Both the position numbers and the translations under genes were made by a program. From Holothuria scabra (Eukaryota; Echinodermata; Holothuroidea; Aspidochirotida; Holothuriidae), in assembly GCA_037179385.1 (NCBI GenBank), contig CM074185.1, forward strand, positions 50,533,000-50,596,999: DNA of 64,000 nt, read 5' to 3'. Numbering within the stretch: the first letter of the stretch is position 1; the number at the start of each line of letters is the position of its first letter. This document shows, in pieces, positions 37,501 to 49,500 of the stretch. The notes beneath the pieces were generated by a model. That model was not told the origin of the DNA, made no database searches, and saw only the letters and a list, made by a program, of their open reading frames with translations.

Positions 37501-40500
37501 TAGCATTCCCAACACTTAAATTTTGGTTAGAAACAAAAAATTGGATTAAGCCTAATAAATGGGATTAAGTCCAACAGAGTGACTATGTACACAAGGGTGA
37601 GCATTAGATAAATCCCAGAATCTGATTTGAGACTGTTGGTGGTAAGTGATAAAGGGTCATTTCACAAAATGAGGTATCTTTGGTGTTGTGTTTTACGATT
37701 GTGAGTGTGCCTTTTGTTATGCTTTGCATATACCTAGGCCTGCATTGTGGATAGCATGCACAGGAAAGGTATATCAGGGAAAAATTTAAACATTCACATT
37801 TTGCATAGCAGTTATGAAGATTTTTGAGGTCTTTCACACATTGTTTGTGAATATGCAAGGGCTATGCACACAAATAAATGCTACACAATTTTTCATTTGT
37901 GTAGCAACTTGGGCCTGTTTGTGTAGCAAATTGCGATGCAATACTGGATAAATTATCCCCTGTGTATACCTATTTCTTCATTGTGTGTGGCATAGTGAAG
38001 CATACACACAACAGGTATAAAATCAAACCATTTTTGATTCCTTGCCGAAGGCAGGCAAGGAATCTATGCGATGGTGATGTCGTGTGTGTGTGAGCTTGTA
38101 AACGATACCTTGCCGGGTACCGGCCACTCACGAGAGCTGAAGCCTCACACGTCTTTCTTCCCTCACGCGGAGCTCGTAACTGGCGTAGCTACCCGAAAAT
38201 TCGGACACTGCAATGAGCTCTGTCACGTGATATGCAAGAGCCCGCCTTCGCTTGCAGCATTCACGTGCTGCGTGACATAAACGGCTAAAGGGGAATTCCG
38301 ACCATTTCCTTACGGGAAACAGTTCTGTGTACCCCGTAAGGCATTGAATACGGGTATGCCCGTATGCATGTGTGTGCGTGTGTATGTGTATGTGTGACGC
38401 CCGCTTGTAAACACGATATCTCAAGAAGGGTAACTCTGAGAGATCTCAAACTTGGCATGTAGATTGCCCACATTGAGTAGAAGGTCACTATTATTTTTGG
38501 TGGAGGTCAAAGGTCATTTGGGGTCACCAGTGGTCAAATGGTTAATACCTTGGAAATTGCTTGTAAACACGATATCTCCAGAAGGAAAAATGTGAGTGAT
38601 CTCATACTTACCATGCAGATTGCTCATACTGAGTAGATGATCCCTATTGTTTTTGGTGTAGGTCAAAGGTCATTTGGGGTCACCAGAGATAAGAAGGTCA
38701 AAACCTTGTAAACACTATCTCAAGAAGGGTAAGTGTGAGGGCTCTTATACATTGCATGTGGATTGTCCATGTTAAGTAGATGATCCCTATTGTTTTTGGT
38801 GGAGTTCAAAGGTCATCTGGGGTCACCAGAGGTCAAAACATCAAAACTTTCTAAACAGTATATCTCAAGAAGGGTAACTGTGAGGGATCTCATACTTAGC
38901 ATGTGGATTGTCCATATTGAGTAGATGATCCCTATTGTTTTTAATGGAGGTCAAAGATCATTTAGGCTCATCAGAGGTTAAACCTTGCACATACTACATC
39001 TCAAAAAGGGTAACTGTTAGGGTTAATATTCATTAGTGCATAGGGTGAAGAGTTTTGAATGGCATGGGTAATGTAAGATGCATCTGGCAAGCTTTTGGAA
39101 TCCACTTCATTATGTAAATGATCAAGTTGGGTAATTTCAAAAATATGTACTGAAACAATCTCACTGTATTAAGAATGTCTAAAGTGCATTTGGTACAGTA
39201 TTTATGTTGATTTTGGTTTGAAGTTTTGCCCTATAACATTTAGTGCCAGTATTAATACGCATAAGAGTAAGTGGGCAGAACAAAATCTGAAAAAGTTAAA
39301 AAGGAAAAAAACTGTTCATCAGACTGACATGTTAGTTAATTTATCTTTGTCATAGGTATGCTGATTTTGCCATAAGTATCTTGGCCTATAGATTTTCATG
39401 AAATATGTGAGTTAAACAAAGGCTGCATGAGGGTTATTTGGGGACATAGTCTGAACATATTGGAGAAAGCTTCCATGCCCACAAAGCAGAGGAATTGTTC
39501 AGTGGTGAACTTCATAAGTGTAAACTTTGAACAGATCAAGTGCTCTGTATGATGCCCAAAATTTCTTTTAGAACATACAAGCATTGTTTCTTCCATAACC
39601 CTAAAGAAAATATGAAGATAACATTAAATTTAGTATCAAAGATTGTTAAAAGTTACAGACAAACCTGGTGCCACTGTCCTCATAAGGACATGGAAGTGGA
39701 AACTAGATAATTAAATACACCACGGGTAATTAGTTTTATAAAAAGAAATAAATAACTGATCATTTGGATCAAATACCCCTGAGCATGCTTGAACTGAGAT
39801 TGCCTAATTGAATGAATCAAATTGTAACTGACCCACCAGAGTCTGTGAAAATAGCTGGTCACTGTTATCTTTAACACCTAATTCATCACATTTGACTGCC
39901 ACAGTGTCCTGAGGGGTTTTCTCATTGAATCATACAGCTCAATGGCTTTAACCATTTCCTACCTGTCTGGAGATAGTGTCTGACACTTATTTAGCCCTCT
40001 CAGTAAGGCTTGTTTTTCAAAAAGTACTGTAGTTCAGGTAATCAAAATTAGCATAATGGTATCTACTGTGTATCAAGCAAAGGACACTTGACTTGTACTC
40101 AGTTATGTGGTGTTCCTACAAGCAGACAATTTAAGGCAAATTACAAATCTTGTTAATTTCTGGATTATTGGGGTTCTCATTTTTTGTTAATTTTCAAGGA
40201 TATCATAGTCATTGGGAAGGGCATTAAACAAATACAAAAGGACCACCACTAATAGCCATAGTTTACCAGCATCATAACTGCGTGGGAGATTTCTCTTGTT
40301 TATGGAGGTCAAAGGCTGGGGTCACAAAAGGGCAAAACCTTGAAGACATGACATTTTATGTGGTTATTGAACTGTGGAGGGATCTCATACTCAGTTTGTG
40401 AATTGCTCATATTTAGCATGTTGATGGTCTCTTTAGGTAGTTGCTCCCCATTGTTTTAAGTGAGTGTGAAAGGTCATTTTGGGTCACATGATCTCAAAAG

Positions 40501-43500
40501 GCTTTGACCTTACTAGTAGGCCTATACCTCAGTATTTGTGAGGGATCTCATGCTTGTCATGTGGGCATCCATGTTTATTATTACAATATATCATATGGCA
40601 AGGAATCACTAAGCCTTTTGGCTTTCTAGTTACCAACAGATAATATGTCTGATAACATAACCCCAAACATTACTTCTTGAAACTGTTGCTAACGGTTGGC
40701 GCTTTGCTTTTGCTTTCATTATATCATTGGGTACTACAAATTATCCAAATTAATTAGCTTCAAACTGGGTTCAAAGTAAATTTTAACTTCAAACAAGGTG
40801 CAGCAGTTAAATTGCAGTAGTGTGGTTTATTACCCTTGTGTCAATTGTTGTGCAGTAATTAATGATTAAATCAGTACTGGAGAATATTCAGACTTGAAAT
40901 ATTGGGGGCAATGCGTACTGTTTAACAAGATATTTCCTAACTGGCTAACAACATTGCCAATCTCTAACCTAATCCCTAACCCTAACAAAGAATGCAATCG
41001 ATACAATACAAAGACAACAGCTAATCAAGAAACACCTTGTTAAAGAGTGCGCATTTACCCAAATATTGCATATTGGTTAAAACCATTTATGGTTATCATA
41101 TCTTTCCAACACTTGTCAGGGATGATTTTTAAGCAATTGAAACTGGTTGTCCAAAGGACAACCAGCTGCAAGAATTTGGTTGTCCTCCCAAAAATTTAGT
41201 CGTCCTCCACAAAAGACATGTGAAAACAAGAAAGTTGTGCAATGTGCATTTTGTGGTTTCAAGACAATTTTTTTTATTTTTATTGCACTGGCTGCTATTT
41301 GCATTGCATTATATCTAGAGTGCACTTTATTGAAAATACACATGAAAGGGGAAAACCATAACAGACAGAAACACGAAGACAAAAACCTACTGTATACACA
41401 GTGAGAACACCCGCATACAATACACTTAAATGGGCCTAGTCAATGCAGAGCCCCTGCAACTTTCTGTTCAATACACCATTTTCAAGAATCTGGACTGAGT
41501 GATAGTAATACCCGAAGTAACAGTTGGGGAATCTCCGAGACGGTAGAAGTCTGACCTCCCTGATCATTGCTGCTCCCCCGGCCCCCACCCCACATTTTAT
41601 TCATCACTTACTCAAGGACGGACAAAAGACATTTTTTCTTCTAATATCTTCCCAGCGTTGGGTAGACACAATAATAATGTGATCTTTAGACACCTTATTC
41701 GTACATTAGGACATGCAGTTGAACCGTCAAAATATGGTGCATTAATACTAAACTTGAACGGTAGAAACTCATTCCTTTTGAATCAAAATCTGACAATCGA
41801 AAGCATGAAGTGTCTATTGAACAAAATGCCTTTTTAAAAGCTTGTTTGTTTCAGCTTTAATAGTGTCTGACCGATTATGCTATAATCGGTAATACAGTAC
41901 CCTTTTACCGATTATTTTATTAAACTATCGGCCCAATGCCGATTATTAGAAAGAGGGAAGTCACCGTGACATGTTTGTCTCTAAAGCCCCTTGCATCTTG
42001 TATATCGTATTACCGTAACCAGTTCAGGGTGGAAAATATTGGGAATCGTTACGAACGGAATATCTTTTTTGTATAGGCGTAATATTTTCACTTCAAAAGT
42101 AGAGATACAAATCAACCGGTAATACAGTTGAATTGTTTGCGACCGATGTCACATGCCCTTTGATAATTTAGCTCTAAGGTCAACATCGTGCTTTGTTTAG
42201 TTTTTATCCCCCAATCATGTCGGAACATTTGCTGTTGCGTTAATAGCTACTCTCCCGCTTTAATGAACCCCGTGTAGAGCAATTATGATAATCTAGCAAT
42301 TCTGGGCAGCAAAACAAATGCACCCGATTAACGTATCTTATGGTTCCTTCCGGATATAAATATCCCCGTATATTGTTAGCAGTTTTTGTCCAAACTTTAC
42401 GTCTAGCTTAAAAAGAATGTGCAAATGAAATGCACGTAAGCCCGATCCCCGAAAAATCCATGTGTGCAGAGATTTAAGATGCCGTTTCTAGGTGAATTTA
42501 GCACGGGGCTCGCCCGGATTCGCTAGCCGGCTATATAAGCATGACAAGTGCGATCGTCGTAACACAAACTCAACGGGAAAACTTGTCTCCAGACCGAGTA
42601 TTTTCACACACTAAATCACATAGGCGAAGGCGCGAGTTGTGATTGGCTGGCTACAACCAACGCAATTGAACCAATCACGATGCAAGGGCCAATTTAAATT
42701 TTGCAATGGATCCTATGCATATGATGTCAAGAAGCAAATCATGATACCTTGTTTGGCGGTAAAAAGGGACACGCACGTAAGTCTAGTGTATGCGTGGGCC
42801 AAGAAGTTTGCTGCACGAGACCACGTGCATCACTGTTTTCGTTTGTAATGACGTCGTATGACAACATTGCACAAGTCCTTCTGTGAATAACATTACAGAA
42901 GGAATGCTGGGGATGGCTTAATTTATGCAAGATAATAACCATCGAACTTCACAAGATTCTACATGCCAAGTGTACAAAACGTGCACAGATATGTATACAA
43001 GGCTTGGGGATTTGAAAAAACGGCAAAACACTGCAGCTAGATGGTCTGTTCTATGTGTTTTGTGCAGAACCGTTTGTACAGCAACTTACGCGGCGCTTTC
43101 TACCAGACAGCAAGGAATACACCTTGAATGCAATTCTAATTTAAGGTAATACTACCGGGTTATAGCGGAAAATATCAAACGGCAGGGGTAAAATTTATAC
43201 GTTTGTCATTATCAGTGCATCCCGTTTTGGCGGGAAGTTAAAGGATTGAGTTTTTCCAGGAATGTTAACTCAACTAAGAGCAACTTTCAAGTTGCAAATA
43301 ATCGTTGGTAATGATCGGTTGAATGGCGATATTTTACCGCTGCCAATTATTTACCGATATTACGGAATAATTGGCCCGATGCTGATTACATAACAACAAA
43401 GACAGGCGAACAGTCCTTTCCAAGAACTTTTCGCGCCAGCACGTTGAACAGAAACCCGGAGAATGTGTATGAGCACGTTCTGTAAAGTTCAGCTGAAACA

Positions 43501-46500
43501 ATGATCGTACACGAGGCTGCTTGTTTGTCGTTGTGCGTACCGTGGTATCCACGGTTGTTTTGTTCTGGTGGGCTTTTCGTGAAGGTACAGATGTGTTTTG
43601 ATATGCGAGTTCATGAAATGTTAAGATGTTTTGGTTGCATGGGTGTGTTTGTTGTACGCTTTGTGTCTCAATATACATTACCAAAGGTAAAAATTAGTCG
43701 TCCAAAGGACAACCTTCGGTGGTTACTTTGGTCGTCCTGCAGAAATTTTGGTCGTCTCGGACGACCGGACGACCGCTAAAATTCATCCCTGCTTGTATAT
43801 ATGCAATTCCAGTTATTGATTTATTATTACGTTGCACTTTGTCATAGACAACTCAGAGTAAAATTGTAGTGGGGATGCTTAGTTGGCAGTTTCTAACTTT
43901 AAACCTGTTTTAATAGTGAGGGACAGTTATGAAGTATTGAACAAACCAGAAATCAGATGGCCGCTGTTAATTGTTGGTTTAGTCTTGAAATGCTTCACAG
44001 GCAGAATAAGTTTCATAAAAACTGTCCAAATACTGTGGTCCAGTCATAAATGAAATGGGCATGAAGCTCTACTTATTTTAAAGAATAAAATGCAAACTCT
44101 TGCTTTTTTGCAAAGTATCCAATAGGCCTACTTGATTTTTTCAAACATCCTGTGATACATGCCAGCATATTTGCACTGTGCCTTGCAATGCACAGGTGTG
44201 CACAACACATGTGTGGTAATTTCCATACAGCTGTTGCAGTGCTGGTTGTAGCAGGCTTTCCAGGCAGAAAAAAAACAGGAATACTCTGGGATTTTAAAAT
44301 CATGGTCAGGAAATCCTGGAATTGTGGGTGTTTGGTCTGGAAAAATTGGCAGATGGTGATAGTATAAATTTGAAACCTTACACTTTCAGTAGTTGGGATC
44401 ATGTGTACCATTGCACTTTCAGTAGTTGGGATCATGTGTACCATTGCATCCATGCTGGCTTTATTTTTCAGTACTAAATATTTCCATTTTAGTCTTCAAA
44501 AAGGTTGGGAAAAGTCTTAAATGTCATTTTTTCAAAGGTGTGAGAATCTTGAAGTATGTGTCAGTGTCCTAGCATGAGTGTGGGATCCTGGGTTCAAGTA
44601 TGGGTACCAGGTCATCAGTGCAGTACTACATCATAAGTACACATACAGGGACTTGTCTGAAGCAAAACTACTGGAATCGGTACAAGATCATGAGTAGGGG
44701 TTTGGGTATGCGTACACAATCTAATACTGTTATGGCATAGTTAGTTAGAGTTTTACAGCCCAGTTTCCAACCTATTGGTTCAAGTCGAGCTGGCTACAGC
44801 CTTTTTTCCAGTTGTGGCTCACTGGCTTGTTTTTCCTACTCCATTGCTTATGCGGAGCATCATGCACAATGGAAGTAGGTTCCATTTTTAGAGTCTTTGG
44901 TATGACTCGATCTGGGATTGGAATCCAGGCCATCTGTGTGAGAGGCGGATGCTCTACCATTAGACCAAATACTCAGTTATGGGTATGAGTGCAGGTACGG
45001 GTACTACAACACTGGTATGTGTTGACAATGATTGCCTACCGTATTGGATTACACTCTGTAGTAGAAAGCTGTTCTAATTAAAATCAATCACCATTGAACT
45101 TAAGCTTCCACTGGGAAATTTGGTGTAAATTTGGTGAAAATTATGTTTAGAAATTAATCACTTATGCCACCTGCACTTTACAGCCAATCATACCTATTGA
45201 AAAAGAGTCCTCAAATCCACTGGGTGGTGTTGTTATTTGACATATAATATTACCAATAGTTCTGCCAGTAGTATTTACCCTCAAGTGCACACATTGAAAT
45301 AAATGAGCAAAGACATATTTACACTGTACTCTAGTGATGACCAAATGTCTAAGCTGGTGACATGCATAATCTATGTTATGCTTTGTACTGTACCAAATAA
45401 GTTTCTGTTTACCCTTTGAAGGTAGCTGGTGGTATCTTATTTGTGCAGTACATCATACAGCAGGGCTAAAATAAAAAAATTCAGCTGGATGTTTATCTTT
45501 TACTGATTTTGTCCAAAACCAGGGGACTCGAGAGACACATTCTCCATTAGAGACTAGGAAAGATTCTTAATAGACAAATCCAGACAACAAATGATGGTCT
45601 GATTTAGTCAGCCATAACTGGGGTCTATCATCTTTTGATCTCTCAATTTCCTTGCTTACCTGTATCATGAATGGTTCTACAATGGATGGCCTCTCGATTC
45701 CCTCAATTTCACTGTATATGAGGGTTTGAAATAATATTTTGATAATAAATGAAGACAATTTAAGGCTGGTGGACCCCACTAATGGCTGCCTACAGTCACC
45801 AGTAATTATAATAAATCATTACAGCTAGGTTTGTGATCTGCCAGAAAGAACAACAGATAAGCCATGTCCTCCTAACGTTGTAGAAAGTGAAAATTTGGAA
45901 GTATTAAATCGTCTGTACTGCTTACATATTTTAGCACGATATGTGGAGTAAATCTTTCTTATTGTCTACTTTTTTTGTTTTGGTTTGTTTTTCCAGAGGT
46001 AAACATGGCATTGGCAGAATTGATATTGTTGAGAATCGATACATTGGTATGAAGTCCAGAGGAGTTTATGAATGTCCAGCGGCAACTATTTTGATAGAAG
46101 CCCATCTAGATATTGAAAATGTTACAATGGACAAGGTACTATTTGTGTAAATATTGTCTTGGGTGTTTCTTGCATCTTAGTCCTTGTACAGTAGTATTGA
46201 CCTATTTCCAAATAGCAATTACAAAGGATTGTGGGATAGAGTTTTGGTGTTTGTCATTTTTGTCAATGGCATTTTACTGTGTTGAGAATTGACATACACC
46301 CAAAACTCTACCCCACAATTCATTGTAACTAAATTGTAATAAATAGGTCTACGATAAGGTCCATGTAAAATATATCTTAGAGTAAAATAATATCTTACAG
46401 CATACATGAAAAACATTTTCAACCCTTTAAGGAGTAACTGGTTTAACATTACAGCCTTGAGAATATGAAAATTACATTAAAATTTGAAAAGAACAGTCTA

Positions 46501-49500
46501 TTTGATGTTTGAATTCAGTATGTTGGAATATTCTTTTAGTATCAATCAAGCAGTTTGTGTTTGCATAGGCTTTATTTTGAAGGGGGCTTTTCATTTATTG
46601 CCATGCAAGAAAGACAAATATAATGCACACCATTTTATGTAACCCTTTCACTATACTCTTTGTCTAACTCGAGATGCTTCACTTTTCTGAAACTTTGGAA
46701 CAGATTTTCTGGTGTGATATGGATATAATTGAAATCCATGAGTTTCCTTTGCAGCATAATTTCATCTCAAGACTGTGTGTCTGTTTTCTATTTTCTGTAT
46801 TGTTTTGTTTTACAATTCAGTGAGTGTACGTTGTTTTGTTTGTCAATGTTAAGAGTCAAGGTCAGCTTACAGCTAGATTTCAAAATGATACCAGAGTGGA
46901 GAAGCCGTAGAAAAATCATGAAATTTAGCCCAAATCAGTCTTTTAATTTGTTACAAGTACATGAATTTACTCATTTTTTTTGTCACGCTCATGGCACTGT
47001 TTAAGTTTTATCAAATCTTGGATATAAGTTGGTCAAGTTTTCACTAGGTGCAGGAACTGTGATATTTGGTTTTGAAACTGCTCTTCTTTTTTCTTTAGAA
47101 AACCATGCATTTTAAAATTTGGTTGTCCATTTTTGTGCAAATCGTTAGTAGGAAATACTGAAGTGGGGTTAGTTTTGTATATTTTTAATGTAAAGGTGGT
47201 CTTTTCATTAATGCTGATTAATTGATAACTTTTGTCTACACGTCATTCCCTTTCCAGGCAATGAGGCGTATTAAACAAGAATTATCTTTGAGGTTTTCTG
47301 AACAAGTTTACGAAGGTAATTAATTCTTTTTTCTTAGTTTTTGTCCATCTCTGGTAAAATTTTGATATAATGTTTTGTTTTTTTTTCTTTCAAAATAAAA
47401 CTCCTTAAAAATCTGTTAAACTCAGAATTCACATGTTAACTAAACCCTGAAGTTTTACCATCCAGTTCAGAAGAGAATGAGAGATTGTTCCATTAAATGT
47501 TGGAGGTGTATCTTTACCATTGCTATTTGTGTTAGTGTTGAAGACATTCTATTAATGCAATCATCCATACTTCCATTGATGACGTGAGTCGTTACCTGTG
47601 TTAGAGCTTTCAGGGGGTATAGACGAATCCAATCAGCATTCGTGTTTAGTGACTGTAGGCAGCCATTTTTGGGGTTCATCAGCCATAAATCATCTTCATT
47701 TATTGTCGACATGAATTTATAACCCTCATATTCAGGGAATATTGAGGGAATCAAGATACAATTAAGTGTAAAACTGTCCATGGTACAGGTGAGCTTGGAG
47801 ATTGAAAGACTAAAGTTAATGTACCCCAGTTATGCTGGACTAAGTACAGATGTGCCGTTGACTGTCCGGATTGGGCTATACGATGCTAATTAAAATGACT
47901 GTTTCATCATTTCCGTTAGTATAAGAGATGGCGTACAACTGCAGCAGCTTCTTTAGGTAATTGAACATCAAAAACAGCAGCTACTATGTTCAACACTTCC
48001 GTGATATGTACAGCATCGTAGATTTTTTACTGTATACCTTCATAGCAGGTGTCAAGTCCTCCTTGATGTACATACTGTAATATGTTAAAGGCACAGTCAA
48101 TATTAGGTTTAAGGCCTAATTCTCTCATCCCAAATTGCAATTTTTGCAGTAGTTTACAGAAATTCTAAATTGACACAGCTTTTGATTGACAGCAAGTTAA
48201 AAGAATGTAGAATACTGTTGCTCATATTACACAGCATGTACTGCACTGAGAGTGTTTTGATTACACATTGGGGATTTCATATTGTGGCTTTATGGAGAAC
48301 TACACAGTCACCTAGGGGATAAGTTGTTTGCTGCTGCAGATAGAGCAGGTAGAACAGTTTCCACTTAAACTGAAATTCAGGTTATTTTCGTTGTCCTCAT
48401 AATTACAGTAATGAACAAGAGTTAGGGATTCAGTGGACATTTGGTTTAATTCTGTTATACCCTTCTGGATACTTGGCCATTAGAAAATGAAATTTTAGCT
48501 GAAAAGATGGCATGCATTGAGGAATAACCATCCACTTCGAGTAAATTCTAGGACTGCTCCACAAAATACTTCCATCAGTTTTGGAAACTGTTGTTAGGGA
48601 GTGATGGCAGTGAGACAGAGAGAACTGTTTATTACTATTAATGTTAATCGCAATATAACAAGTTTACATACAGTGGTTGAGTACAGTGTAATATAATTTT
48701 AACAGTATAAATTTTACTCGAATCTCAATGGTAAAATAGCTTTGTCCCTTGTACTGAAGGGGTGCACCCAATGTTCCCAAGGTTCAGTGTTGTTCACTGT
48801 TTTTTATTCCAAGGGTTTGGTCTTCCCAGTAACAAGCAGGACCTATGTTAGGTTTTATTTTTCAAGCTTATAGTTCTGATGAATAGGTTTAACTCAGTAA
48901 TGAGTAAGGATTAGATATCATGGGAACATTGACATAGTCTTGCTATGATGATGAATTCAGGTCTAATGCAAAGAATGAAGGGGTCTGTCAGATTTTCCTG
49001 GGGTTCGTTGCTCCCATTTTGTTTCTTATTTACAGGATTTTGATCTTCCCAGAAATTTTCCCCTTTATAAACTTTTGTTTACATGGCTGGCAGTAGTGTG
49101 TGCAAAAATTGTGGTTACCTCTCTATCTTAAAAGATTTTGTTGTTGTAACATCTCTGTATTCCCAATGTGTGTATGAATGACTGTGTTAGGATGGAAGCT
49201 TGTTCTAACAGCCTAGCCTTTTCCTCGACGCTAATCTTTGTCAGACTTTTCAGAATATAGAGATATCTGGAAAAGGGGATGTTGGAATAAAGATCTGAAT
49301 TGTAAGACGTGGGCCAAGTTAAGGGGGCCAAAAGTAGAGATCTATGGGCTGATGTGGGTAGAGGTTGCCATTGAAGAAAATGCATTGATAAAATGCCACA
49401 CGTAACAACGTTTGATGGGAACTGCAATCACCTCAATGTGAAGTATCAAAGTACACTGTCTTGTTTCATGATTTGGTCTTGAAGATCATGTGACAGTACG

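Larger units (their letters stand above)
38036..40625 (+). mobile_element. Helentron-like (HINE-type) element with central tandem repeats
   Basis: The 5' subterminal GATTCCTTGCC (38036-38046) has its complement GGCAAGGAATC (40597-40607) near the 3' end. Just after that come a small hairpin AAGCC-TTTT-GGCTT and CTAG|T. Between them are a CpG-rich 5' block, a GT-rich run (about 38355-38395) and tandem repeats of about 145 bp. This combination (subterminal inverted repeats, microsatellite, central tandem repeats, 3' hairpin) is known from Helentron-associated non-autonomous elements. No Rep/helicase gene is present. Exact termini are uncertain. It lies in intron 7. Confidence 0.5.

Noticed and set aside
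38128..38488. Overlapping open frames in the 5' block of the Helentron-like element
   Set aside because: They include His-Thr repeats from the GT microsatellite and no domain; explained by CpG-rich repeat sequence.
43334..43684. 116-codon minus-strand frame inside the CAGGG element
   Set aside because: No transposase motifs (no hAT dimerisation pattern, no zinc finger); chance frame in GC-richer DNA.
44739..44977. Functional tRNA gene on the minus strand
   Set aside because: A- and B-box-like motifs are present, but the cloverleaf is not maintained and the same sequence recurs with a common body and tail, so it is a SINE.
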